NCBI GenBank assembly: GCA_008638375.1 | Contig: CM018032.1 | Coordinates: 50,490,501 to 50,554,500, forward strand | Length of the DNA: 64,000 bases | Direction of reading: 5' to 3' | Source of the DNA: Nyssa sinensis | Lineage: Eukaryota > Streptophyta > Magnoliopsida > Cornales > Nyssaceae | Translations under genes and position numbers: made by a program | Notes under the pieces: model-generated | Told to the model about the DNA's origin: nothing | Seen by the model: only the letters and a program-made list of their open reading frames with translations | Databases searched by the model: none | Shown here: positions 36,051 through 47,199 of the stretch, piece after piece | How the letters are laid out: each line of letters starts with the position of its first letter | Position numbering within the stretch: the stretch's first letter is position 1

Positions 36051-37000
36051 TGTACCATTATTTGTCCTTTTGCAGCTCTGAACAATTCACAGTATCCCTA
36101 TAAGGGAGCTAAAAGATGTCTGAAAATTTGGTGAAAGTTTTCTTTATGTTCATTAAGTGGAAGTTTTGTTTTGAGTTGATAAAGTTTGAGAATGGTGCCT
36201 TCTATTGATTTGTTGGATTGTTTAAGTGGAAGGTGCTGAGTGCTAACTCATCTAGGGCAGGGTGGAAAAGAAAAGGGAAAAAGAGTAAGGCAGAAATCAG
36301 CTAAGAGGAGCTTTAATTTGTTGTTTTGTTGGATTGTTTGCGGGGAGTTGTTTTTTAGATTTCTATGTTTAAAAAACCAATTGAGGTTTGAAAGGGCTCA
36401 AGGCTGATTGCGGTAGTTTTGCTTCACAAGGGAGATCTCATTGTGCTTTGAGTAAGGAAAAACTTAGTAGCTAGGCATGCAGCATGAATCTGAGATATGG
36501 GAGCGGCTGGCTTGATTTGTTTTTTTGATTGGTGCCTGCTATTGGTTGGATTGGGTGGTCTCTATTCCATTTATGCCAACTTTGTTGGGATATGGATGTC
36601 TAATCAAGAGAACAGAATTTGTATTTGAAATAGCTAGTGCAAATGGTGAACATATTTGTGGGCTTGGTAGTTAAAGAAAGTAGAAAATTTTCAACCAGAA
36701 TGTAAAACCAGTCATAGATGTGTTTGATAATAAATTCTTACCTAACTCAGAGGAAGCCATCCTAATGTATATATCTTGCCCAATTCCAGGGAACTCTCTG
36801 ATGTCAATCAGCTCACCAAAGCAGTAAGTAGCCACTTCCTCCTCCTCTGACATCTGAATTTGCATAAGCCATACAAAAACAGTTTCGCAAGCATACCATT
36901 TCGCATTCTATGAGGTTCATGCTCTCGTTAAACCAAGAATACTGTGTGTCTGGAAATTTAACGTCAGAATACTTGAGAAACCCATCTTTATTTTGGCAAT

Positions 37001-37146
37001 CTAAGGGGGTCTTCCAAACACACCCACTTGACCAATCTGTAGTGTCCCAATTTTTTAGGTATTTTGGAACAATCTAAGGGTGTCTTCCGAACACACCTAC
37101 TTGACCAATTTGTAATGTCCCAATCTTCTAGGTATTTTGGAACAAA
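37001..37146 (-). repeat. 73-bp tandem duplication inside receptor exon 1
   Basis: ctaagggggtcttcc at 37001 recurs at 37074 as ctaagggtgtcttcc; the copies differ at several positions. The length is not a multiple of three, so it shifts the frame between the EGF-like and PAN-like parts. Confidence 0.9.
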
Positions 37147-38169
37147 TTTACTCAGACACCTACAAACAGGAGAGTTATTAATGTTACAGCTACCATAAGC
37201 ACCACATAAACCATATATGTCACAATTATCGACAGGCACAAATAAGTAAATGACCCAGTTTTGCGTTCAATCCACCCATGTCCACCACTACAAATGACCA
37301 TCCTGGCTTAACATGAACCTTGAAACAATTGAGCTGTTAAGAAGCTCATAGCTAATGTACACCTTCTGTTTGTTAAAAACAAAACCGAATTTGAAGATGG
37401 AGTTTGGTTTCAAATTGGGCGCACAGCTAAAATGGAGACCATTCCAAGGTCCAGAACGAAACCGCACAAAGGAATCATTCCTCAGAAAAAAACTGTGGCT
37501 ATCCCCGTGAATTGTATCGGTATGCAAAATCACCCGGAAATGGATCATCAATGCTCTTCCACAACGACATGTACCAAGCTAGGCCAGTTGCCAAGTTCTT
37601 TCTAAGCTTCATGCCTAGTAAAATTGTATCAGATGGATAATCAAAACTCTGCCACATGAAATTTTTTGGGTTATCATCATTTGCATCTCTCACCATAAGA
37701 TTTCCTGAATCCAAAAGCTGTGCAACTAGGTCCTATATGGATCATGAAGTATTGGAAGACTAGATGATGCTATTTGTACGATTGAGAAGGGTGAGAATTC
37801 CTTGGTTGGTGACCTTCAAAACACCTGATTTATCAGTGAAAGGGATTTCTCGATTGGCAACCCATACTACAGTCTGAGTAGATATTTTCTGGTACCATAT
37901 TCCCAAGTATCAATTTCCAGGACTACCAGGGCTGAAAAATCCCAATTCGAAGCTTCCACCAGATGAAACAATGGTATTCCCATCATTTGTCATGAACCGA
38001 GTTGTAGTTATGGTGTCTACTAAATTGGAGATCATTAAGATGGAAAAAAAAAAAAAGAGAAGAAGAAAACAAGAATGGTAAAGCTCCAGGATTGCGAAAA
38101 GGTATGTCAGAAGAGAGTGGGGATAGGAAAGGGCAAAGAGTAAAGAGAAGAGAGTGGGAAGAGGAAAGG

Positions 38170-38281
38170 ACAAGGAATAAAGGGTATTTTCGTCAAGTAA
38201 AAGTGTAAAACAATTTTGAAGAAAACATGTCAGTGGATCCATACATTTATAGGTATTATAGATTATAGATATAGATATAGA
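38170..38281 (-). repeat. Second Helitron-like 5' end
   Basis: On the minus strand it begins TCTATATCTATATCT, preceded by A, and contains tacctataaatgtatggatc, then tgttttacactttt and aaaataccc. The same order is found at 44269-44170 with about 80% identity by eye. The receptor leader starts about 100 bp downstream. Confidence 0.55.
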
Positions 38282-38329
38282 TAATTATCTAATTGCAAGG
38301 TCAAAGTCATAGATATCAGATGTTTTTAC

Positions 38330-39942
38330 CTAGAAGGGACATCTGTTGTGTATGCATAATATATTGATGAATTAAATCAGAAACGCCCAAACTATGCAAA
38401 CATTTGACCTTCAGTTACATTATACATTAGACAAAGGGCTAGTAATAATAGATTTGGCTAATGCCTAAGATTGAGTATAGTCAAAAGGTAGGAAAAAAAT
38501 AAAAGGTGCTTTTGGCAATTGCAACTTACAGTCTTTTGCATAACTGGATCATGATAATGGAGCTGCAAAATATTTTCATGGATCCCATCCAAAATTAAGT
38601 CATAGTCGCCACTGGAAAGTCAGTGAATAGGTAAGATTTATGGCCCATCACTTGAAATGATGAAGAGAGAAAGAATGCCTTGCCTGAAATTCCTAACTTA
38701 CAGGTTAGATATCAAAGAGTTCAAAAATTCAAATTCATTGGACATGCTGCTACAACTATTACCAGACTTCCTTTCCCACTTCAATTTTCTCTTCAAAAAT
38801 ATCTTTAAAAATGAATTGTAACCACAAAGTAACGATATTGAAATGAAATTTAACGTAGTTAAGAAAAAAAGCAACAGATAGTACTACAATGTTACCTCTT
38901 TCCATATGTCAAAAACACTTTTTGAGATGTCCTTCCGGCCAACCACTTGAGAATTGATGTCCAACTAAGAGCCAATGAAAGAGTTTATTCAATTAAATTG
39001 GCAAGAGATCATTCCAAGGAAATAAACATGTGACAACGAAAATTCCCAAAATACTCTTCATAAGTGACATAAATCTTCCTTCAACTCTTGTCTAAATAAA
39101 TGATGGCAATTTCAAAATTCTCAACAACTGTTGAGGCAATCTTATATAAATTTATAATTCAAAGAGTATAAATAGTTTACACCTTCACCCACCAAAATAA
39201 GATTTATGGTTGCAAAAATTAAAGCCTTAATGTGTGGTACTCAAATAGTGGTGATTGTACACTTAAAAGAGAGCCTTATAAAAAACATCTACAAATGTTT
39301 TTGGAGAAAATTTGACACTGCATTATGCGAGGGCTTAGCACTAATGAAAACATAGCAATTTTCCTTTTTCCTACTGTGTTCAAATTCCACTAAGATAAAG
39401 GAATGCAGCCAAATCACAATTTCTTTTGCTAATTAGGGATTATCAGATTCAACCAAACAATTGTTTAGCCAGTGGCATAAAACTGTTGTCAAACTAAATA
39501 TTTATGCAAATAACTGGGTGTTTTATGCCAATGATACCATATGCCACTAAAAGAGGTTTCGACTTACTCCTAGAGGCACTATCTCAATATAGAAGAATCA
39601 CAACTTATAAGAACATAAAGGAGGGGAGAACGTGTAGCAGAAGAACTAATATTTTCTTTACGAACCATATCAGGCAATTCTGGAGGAATAATTTCATTCC
39701 TATATGGACAACTTATTTGTTCCTAACCAACACAAAACATATAATAAAAAATAAAAAAATAGATTTGAATGTATAATTCTAGTCAACTAATTGTGCTGAC
39801 TAGCCAAACCTACTCTCACCTGGAGAGTTAATGAATAATATATAGTACACCAGAAGGCTTGTTTAAAAACATACCACATTGAGGACTTCCTTCTTTTTGT
39901 TGAGAAACTGAAGAGTGTTTAAGCATGAGCGTATGTCATATT
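38330..39942 (-). pseudogene. CTF18: CTF18 (alternative clamp loader) gene fragment, five internal exons
   Basis: Minus-strand exons are 39942-39875 (YDIRSCLNTLQFLNKKKEVL), 38964-38896 (DINSQVVGRKDISKSVFDIW), 38802-38702 (SNEFEFLNSLISN), 38611-38530 (GDYDLILDGIHENILQLHYH) and 38408-38330 (CLHSLGVSDLIHQYIMHTQQ). Each has AG and GT borders and the phases join without a stop. CTF18 is the large subunit of the RFC-like complex that loads PCNA for replication and sister-chromatid cohesion. The ATPase exons upstream and the C-terminal exons are missing, so this is a captured internal piece. The family call rests on recalled motifs; the continuous frame supports it strongly. Confidence 0.8.
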
Positions 39943-40109
39943 CTGGGGAAAAAAAACTATAGGTTGTCAAGGAATCGAACAATCATACTACAGGGAAAAA
40001 TTTAACAAGATAGAATAACAAGTATTTATAACCACTCTTTATATTTAGGTTCACCGACAAAGGTTTTTTTTTTAAAACCATCTGATTTCTCCAAGTGTTA
40101 TTTGGAATT

Positions 40110-40765
40110 TTATAATATGGTAGATCTCCTCTTGTAATGGGATGGTCTTACAAGTTATTTTGGAGGATATCCAATTCATCTTTTCATCACAGCTATTCTC
40201 AAAATTTGATTTGCTACTACTATTTATTTCATTTGGCAAGCTAAAAATAATTTAGTCATGAAAGAGAAGAGATTTTATCCTGATCAGGTTATTAAGGAGA
40301 TTGTGTTAAATGTGGCATTTTGTGTGTGTAAATGGAAAAAAGGTTAAGCATACTTTTGAAAATTTGAACTTGAGCATTCGCTTTGGCTGTCCTAACTATA
40401 TAATTGTTTGGTCTGAATGCCTTATAAGGAGCTAGGAGTTCTGTTTGGTCCTCTGCTCAAGACAGAGACACAGGGATTTAAGGTCCCATGGTTTTTCTAT
40501 TTCTAGGGGGTTTGCATTTGTAATGTGGATGTTAATTGGCTTATTTTGCTCGTGGTTGCCTTTTGGTGTGAAATTAGCCGTGGATTGTTGGTCGAAGTTA
40601 TTTGAGGGGCTGTACCATTCTCTATTGTTGGTCTGCTGTGATTGCTTTTTTTTGGTTTTTTGTTTTGTCCTACTTGGTTTGTCTTATGTCTCTCTTGTAC
40701 ATTTGTATATACTTAGATTCCACAACAAAATTTTGGTTACAAAAAAAATAAAGTGTTTTTGCTTT
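40110..40765 (+). mobile_element. LINE 3' fragment
   Basis: The plus strand has the LINE end motif IYFIWQAKNNLVMKEKRFYP near 40222-40280 and a 3' UTR-like tail (cttgtacatttgtatatac) ending in an A-rich stretch near 40741-40752. It separates the CTF18 and QPT fragments. Confidence 0.55.
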
Positions 40766-40949
40766 GCTTTAAGTGCACTGTCCAATTAGGCCAAACATAT
40801 AGCTAAAAGAAATATCCTTCGCTTGGCCAAAAACACTAATCTTGATCGATACTACCTATCCTTAGTTTGATAAACATACTTGAACTACTACACGGTTCAG
40901 TAATCGCTCTTATGTTTGGAAGGGACGAATGAAGGCTTTAGTGAGCAAA

Positions 40950-42916
40950 AGAAATGATCTACACCGCCCACTTGTCCACCAGACGTAAACCTGAAGCAAT
41001 TTTTCTTATCTCTAAAATTTATGCGGGGTGTGCAGCATCTGACATGGTCTGCAAGAAACATGAGCATTTCAGTCCTTGGCACACAAAACTAAGGTGTAGT
41101 TACATGTAACTTTTGACGAAAAATAAAGGCTGATTCTTTCCTTGACAAAGGTCTGCCTAATGAGGTTCCGGGCTATTTTGGAGTTTGAATTTCCATCTGA
41201 CCTAAGAGATCAAATGATCCTATTTTTATTAAATCACTTCCTAGAGTATAGTCCGGTAGACCTGTTTCCATTAAAACATTGGCCTCTTACATGTAGCTGA
41301 TTGAGCATTTCTGAGCCACATACGATGGCACAGCTTCATGATTTTGCCATTAACCCATTACAATCAGACACTTTATAGCATTAGAAAATGAGCCATTATG
41401 TAAATAATTTGGGGGTTACAAATCTCTTATACTACCATTGATTGACAAAGTGGAACGACTAGAAAAAGAAGTGAAGGGTTCGAAACCTGTTGCACAGAAA
41501 GGCCGATAGAAGCAACATTTCTTAGCGTGCCTTTCAAGTGCTTAGCTTATGCTAGTAGTAGGGCGGCAAGCATTTCAATTATTAAACATCCAAAGTTCTA
41601 GATTTGAATTTCCATGACAAAACTATTTGTTTACAGCAACTAAGATTACTTCCAACTCAAATTAGTTTCTCCCAGAACATTAATTATAGATCATATTGTT
41701 CTAATTACACATAAATTGAGTGAATTTGTGTTACTAAGAAAATGTAACCAAAAGTTCAAAACATAAAATAGTAACATGTAAGGTTCTCCAAAAACAAAAG
41801 TAGAGGATTGAGGAATATTTTTTGGGAATTAATGTGTTATAATTTTAATTTAAAATCTAAATATTCATCACATCCATTTTGTTAACTTTATCCAGCCAAA
41901 AATGTCCGCATTAAAGCATATTATTCAATTTATTCTATGATTGTGGGGTGGCCTCCCTTTTATCTTATCTGATGCGATATTTAATCCTTGCTACTTCACC
42001 AATAAATATGGTGACGTATGAAAACATATTTCTTGTTCTCGGGAATCTAAAAATTACATGAAAAAAGAAAGAAAGAAAAAAAAGCCACCTTAGTCAGAGT
42101 TGCTATTCCACTCATCCTTTGCATAAAATTAAGCACAACACTTTCAGCTACAACAATGTTGTGTGCACGACCTGCATATGTTTGGAAAAGTGGAGGAAAA
42201 CAAAAAAGGTAAAATAAAACTTCTAGATAATTCTTTCAATTTCCACCAAGAAACACTTTTCTTTATTTACCATGCACTTTGCCAAATTGGAGTCCTTTGT
42301 GAACATAATCCCCATCCTTCTTCAACCACTCCACCTATTATTAGAACAAGCAGCAAGATTGACCAAGAATCCAAGCCACAGACATTATTTAAATAGAGAA
42401 ACTAACACGTCTCAATACCTTTAGCAATGGATCAACCTCGTTGAATACCATCTCTGCCAATGTAATTCCCATGATAATCCCATCCTCCTTCACCAAAAAA
42501 TGGGCTTCCACTTCCATGTCAGTAGGAATTGTGGCCATACAGGTCACATCCCCTACATTTGATACCACAAATGTTGCCAAATAAATAATCAGAATCTAGG
42601 TTAAACCAATAATTAATTCCAAATTTACATATGCAGTTAAATTTAGAGTCAAACCAATAAACACACGTATAAGTTCTAAACAAGTGGATATTTAATTAAT
42701 TTATACTAAATATGATTGAATATACATAACACTAGAACAGTTGAAACAAGTGCACAAGAAGACCATAGAAGATCAGACAGGAATTGAACCTCGATCTCCA
42801 GCATCTTCAGCAAGGGTGAGCTTGATAATACCCTTCAAATCATAGGTAGGGTGGGAATGAGGCTTTACAAGCATAGGTTCAAGGGATACTTGAAGATTTG
42901 TGGTTCTGGCAGACAT
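40950..42916 (-). pseudogene. QPT: Quinolinate phosphoribosyltransferase fragment (exons 1-5)
   Basis: Exons on the minus strand: 42916-42790 (HPTYDLKGIIKLTLAEDAGD), 42552-42419 ([20 protein letters not shown]), 42334-42271 (WLKKDGDYVHKGLQFGKVHG), 42171-42089 ([20 protein letters not shown]) and 41048 to about 40950 (MSDAAHPA, stop, ILEIRKIASGLRLVDKWAV, stop). Exons 1-4 have GT-AG borders and matching phases. QPT makes nicotinate mononucleotide in NAD synthesis. The ATG at 42916 lacks a plastid transit peptide. Stops in exon 5 and loss of the C-terminal half, including the KDNH region, make it non-functional. Confidence 0.85.
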
Positions 42917-43040
42917 TATAATCATCCGCCTAAATTGTTTTCACAAATTAAGTTAGGGCAGAAAATAAAGATAATTAACTTTCAACTTCATTATTATCTT
43001 TGCTTTGGTTGGGGGGTTGAATATATCAACAAACCTTGAA

Positions 43041-43540
43041 GCTGTGAATAAATGAGTTGAAATTGATGGAGAGATTGAAAAGATCCCAAACATTGACTAT
43101 TTGTGCTTGAAGCTATTACATAGAAAGCAACCCCTTATTCTCTCAGGTAATTGTGTCATTCCATGTTGTTTACAAGCAATAGATAAAGCCCATCTCCTTG
43201 GGAAAAATTATGAAGAAACTATATATAAGAAAATTATGCTAATAAGGGAACTTTAAAAAATTTGGTATTTGTCCTCAATCTTCTACCTTTAATAAGTCAA
43301 TCAGCAGGATGCAAAGTGACCCAAAAATCAAAGCATGAGAGAATTGAACTAATTAACTATTTAGGGATTAGTATGCTTTCAAAGCACCTATATACACTTA
43401 TCTTAGTACACCTTAGTGTATGCACCAATGCGTGTTTTATTCATTTAAAGAGATTCATCTAATCAAATACCAAGTATAGAATAACGGATACAAAATGCGA
43501 GACTGAGAGAAGAGAGAGCGCACTTTAATTTCTTGGAAGA
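43041..43540. other. AT-rich stretch, nothing recognised
   Basis: No ORF, repeat or RNA gene is supported here; it lies upstream of the QPT fragment. Confidence 0.45.
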
Positions 43541-43559
43541 GTGGGGCGGATAAGAGAGA

Positions 43560-44040
43560 CAGCTGATGATCTTGACACAGATTCATCCAGTACCGGATCT
43601 AAGAAATTGGGATCATCAGCACAGGTAGGTTCAGATGAGAGTCGAAGCACCAAAGCCAGTTGCAACTAGTAACTCTCCTCCATCTACTGCGCCCAACTCT
43701 TCGACGACAACAAACCTGCACCACCCCAGCCTCCTTCCACTCCTCTAAACCTCAAATCCCCTCCGCCGCCACCACCAACCTTAAAGACATCATACCGAAC
43801 GCATTGGGATCGCCGGTGCCCATTGACAAGGACAGGATGCAGTACTCCCCGGAAAGTGAGATCTCACCATTGCTACTCCCGCTCGACTACCTCTGCAGAC
43901 CGATCGAAGCCGGATACACTGCTGTCCCGACACAACTCTATTGCTGAATCAGCCGATGATCGGTTAGGTCCCTATCAAAACTTCTATCATTCTTCCCCTT
44001 GTTCTTTTTGCCAAACAGAGACTACGGAGACGCGCTAGTA
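43560..44040. other. GC-richer segment, unidentified, possibly another captured exon
   Basis: Base composition is clearly less AT-rich than the surroundings. The plus strand has an ORF at 43660-43947 (IIPNALGSPVPIDKDRMQYS) and an overlapping frame at 43823-44038; a proline run lies near 43760. I recognise no domain on either strand. It sits between the Helitron 5' end and the QPT fragment, where captured sequence is expected. Confidence 0.35.
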
Positions 44041-44169
44041 AGGAGGGCAGAGGAGAAGAGAGAGTGGGAGTTGCGGCAAAGAAGATGGCTCAGAAAAATA
44101 CCGGGGGAGAAGGGAGAGCGGGAGTTGAACAGTTTGTAACCAGTGGTTTCTTTCACTGATTTTGAATGA

Positions 44170-44269
44170 GGCGGTGTGTTGGGAGTATTTTGGTGAACTC
44201 AAAGTGTAAAACATTTTTAAAGAAAACACATAAGAAGATCTATACATTTATAGGTAGTATAGATATAGA
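44170..44269 (-). other. Helitron-like 5' terminus
   Basis: The minus strand starts TCTATATCTATACTACC after an A and continues tataaatgtatagatc, then tgttttacactttgag. It is repeated at 38281-38170. TC starts are a Helitron feature; the family identity is inferred. Confidence 0.55.
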
Positions 44270-44400
44270 TATTCATGTCAAATCTAAGTATTATTGTCGG
44301 TAATGACAGAAGAATCTCTTTTTGGATTGATTCTTGGATGGGTGACTCTTCTTTTTCGGCTTATGGATTCTTCTTCATTATTTTATCAAATGAGTTGTTT
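44270..44400 (+). mobile_element. LINE ORF2 fragment, downstream half of the split copy
   Basis: The plus strand reads SNLSIIVGNDRRISFWIDSW then MGDSSFSAYGFFF, the block that follows the post-RT region seen at 5610-5824. It starts directly at the proposed Helitron 5' end. Confidence 0.65.
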
Positions 44401-44798
44401 TGAGCAACTGTATAATAATTAGTATCAAATAACTAATCCTGTTTAACAGAGAGGTTTCTTGAAGAACTTAAAAGCATAAAACCTCCCCATGACGGCATAA
44501 AAAGCATAAGATCTCCCTATGAAGGCACACATAAATTTCCATGAAACTACCACCAAGGGCAATGACTGACGAACAATTAAAATTCAAAACAACCTAGTTA
44601 TTCTAATTTTTCATCACATGCTGTTAATAAGAAAATAGTTTCCTAGATGCCAACTTAGTATTAAGTTTAGTAAAATCCATACTTTTACAAACAACCAACA
44701 CACAAAATGAGAGCAAACGATTTTCTACCAAAAATGTTCAACGACTACTCGAATCCTTAAGTTTTTCAGGCCAAAAAAACAACCACGGCTGAGGCAAC

Positions 44799-45017
44799 GA
44801 TTGGCGTAGATCTCGTCAGATCCTTCTTCTTATATGTTTTTTTCTTGGATTCCTTGCGACACGATAGGCACAGATCTTGCAGACTTGCCAATAGGATGCG
44901 AGAGAGAGGATTGGCGCAAATCTCGTCGGAACCTTCTTTGTACAGGTTTTCTTCTTGGATTCCTTGTGACAATGGGCGCAGATCTCGCAAACTTGCCAAT
45001 AGGATTTGAGAGAGAAA
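44799..45017 (+). repeat. 110-bp tandem duplication
   Basis: Copies at 44799-44908 and 44909-45017 share gattggcg-agatctcgtc, cttggattccttg-gaca and cttgccaataggat. They differ at about 15% of sites. A GATA/GAGA microsatellite follows at 45045-45075. Confidence 0.9.
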
Positions 45018-45147
45018 GGATGGAGAGTTGCAAATGAACGAGAGAGATAGATAGATAGATAGATAGAGAGAGAGAATGAGGTGTTGTAGAAGATAGGAGA
45101 GATTGGCTATGTGTGGAAATAGAGTATTATCGGGAAGTGTGCAATAC

Positions 45148-47134
45148 TGATGTAGAACAGATTTGGTACCCTAAAAATATAAAAAATTATTTTAGAGTTG
45201 TATTAGGATTATTTAGTTTTCTATTTTAATTTATTCATAATTTCTCTAGTTTCCTAGTTTTATTAGGATTAGTATAGAAAATATAGGAATTAGTAGTTTC
45301 TTATTCGAATTACTAGTCTTTATTGTAGTCTAATTAGTATAAAAATAAGAGTTTTGGTTTCTTAGTCAAAGTAGTAGTATTTTAGCACTATAAATATAAT
45401 GGAATAGGTCTTTATGATAAACTTTTTTATCAATAATAATTCAATTACGAATTTTAGAGAATTATTTTCTCTTATTGGGTGAGGAGTCTCCATGTTACTT
45501 TGCTATTAAAAAATTTGACGTGTTCGATTTTCCTTCCACGTTTCCATTCTGCATTATTTGGTATTAGAGCAAGGATTTACCAGGCTCAATGGCAAATCGT
45601 GTAGACGAAATCAAAAATTTCATTGACGTTCATCATGGGATGGAGGCTGTATGGGCGACAATTGATGAACAAGGGCAACAGTTAGTATAGATCAATGATC
45701 AGGTTGGTTCTATACAACAGACACTCATGCGACTCAATTTTAATGCCGCTAAAGATCTTCCAGTCGACAGGAATCATGCCAAAGGATTTACCCGAGGCCA
45801 GCCTAAAGACAATGTTATTCGCAATTATGAAAGACTTCCAAATTTTTATCTTAAAGACTTTCATGATTGAATTTATGCTTTAGTGATTGTCTTAATGATT
45901 TGAGACTTTCAAAAGAAAAAAAATATTTTTGGGCAGAATATAAACTTATTGGATTCGCAAAAAAATGGTGGCTTGATTTATAGATACGTAGACAATTACA
46001 AAGAAAAATGTGCATTCTTCCATGGCCAAGAATGATGAATAAGTTTTTTGCCAAAGAATTATTTGCAGATTTTAGAAGATAATACAGAGCAACATGGGAA
46101 AGTACCAAGAAAAAAGCACAAACAAAATCAAAAATTGTTAAAGCGACTTCCACTAATAAGGTTACAAATGCTAAACCGCTGAAAAAAGTCCACATACTTA
46201 CAAAAGATTCTCTTGTCATAGAAAGCGAAGATCTAATTATTCCATGTCTTGAAGACCATCACGATGAGTCAATAGAAAATCAAATTGAATTTATATCTAT
46301 TGATGTTGCTGAAATTGTTGGTGTAGACGATAAAGAAGAAACTAGTTCAGAATCAATTGATTAAAGTATGGATTTATTGGAACCAATTGATTCTACAAAT
46401 TCTTTTATGGAAGAGAAAGTAGAAATTCTCATGGAGATAGTCTACAATACAGATAAGAAGGAACCTGAATTCACGAAGAATAATGATGATGTTTACAAGA
46501 ATATTAAATTTGTAGTAGATCATGAATATAATTTTTGTTTTATTACAAGAACATTATTATCATTAGGAGAATGGCCTATAATTACAGACTTTATTGAAGT
46601 GGTGAAAAGAAAAATATGAGTCTTCCAATGTTCTTCAAGAGATGCAACCATTGATACCGAGTTATGGATGAGTTCGTGGTCGTATACATCTAATCAACTC
46701 GAGGTCGAATTATTTTCAAGTGGGAAAAACTGATGTAGGACAAATTTGGTACCATAAAAATATGAAAAAAAAAATTAGAATTGTATTAGGATTGTTTAGT
46801 TTTCTATTTAAATTTATTTATAATTTCTCTAGTTTTCTAGTTTTATTAGGATTAGTGTAGAAAATATAAGAATTAGTAGTTTTCTATTCAAATTATTAGT
46901 TTTTATTGTAGTAGGATTAATATAAACAGGAATTTTGATTTCCTAGTCAAAGTAGTAATGTTTTAGCACTATAAATATGATGTAATAGGTCTTTATAATA
47001 AAAATTTTATCAATATTAATTCAATTACGAATTTTGGAGAATTATTCTCTTATTGGATAAGGAGTCCCCATGTTAGTTTGTTACTAAGGAATTCGACGTG
47101 TTCAATACTCCCTCCATGTTTCCGTTCTGCATTA
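45148..47134 (+). mobile_element. Non-autonomous LTR retrotransposon, second copy of the 20412-28273 family
   Basis: LTRs at 45148-45556 and 46731-47134 resemble those at 20412 and 27854. Flanks aatac and aatat match at 4 of 5 bases. The primer-binding site is tggtattagagc, one base from the tRNA-Met type. Both LTRs end TTA rather than TCA. Near 45900-46090 a degraded gag is visible (AEYKLIGFAKKWW, WPRMMNKFF), and the acidic ORF is at 46368-46620. No pol is present. Confidence 0.88.
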
Positions 47135-47199
47135 AATATGTAGACGAACAAGCATTTTCGGAAAGTGTGGAGATGGAGTCTTGTGTTTTGCGCCAAAAG

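Larger units (their letters stand above)
32725..38242 (-). pseudogene. G-type lectin S-receptor-like kinase fragment (exons 1 and 2)
   Basis: Exon 1 (about 38242-36742) encodes a hydrophobic leader, B-lectin part ([19 protein letters not shown]), S-locus glycoprotein part ([26 protein letters not shown]), an EGF-like segment (CDIYGLCGAYGSCNINNSPV) and a PAN-like end ([35 protein letters not shown]), then a gtaagaat donor. Exon 2 (32855-32725) encodes the membrane segment LIIIVSLAISIGTLLLALGL and a KKKKK stop-transfer, then a GT donor. No kinase exon is seen. A TGA near 37910 and a 73-bp duplication at 37001-37146 break the frame. The intron holds LINEs. Confidence 0.85.
5825..44269 (-). mobile_element. 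Candidate composite, gene-capturing Helitron with nested insertions
   Basis: The 3' end on the minus strand has a GTGC-aac-GCAC hairpin, eight bases, then CTAG followed by T. The 5' end near 44269 starts TCTATATCTATACTACC and is preceded by A. A plus-strand LINE is interrupted between these points. Three unrelated gene fragments with introns lie inside in the same orientation as the Helitron. After removing the LTR elements about 19 kb remains. I see no Rep/helicase ORF, so it would be non-autonomous. A second 5'-like end at 38281 makes a two-element composite likely. Terminal motifs and LINE split are seen; a single transposition event is inference. Confidence 0.6.

Noticed and set aside
35671..36134. 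Charged or phenylalanine-rich ORFs
   Set aside because: Low-complexity purine/pyrimidine tract; no coding signal.
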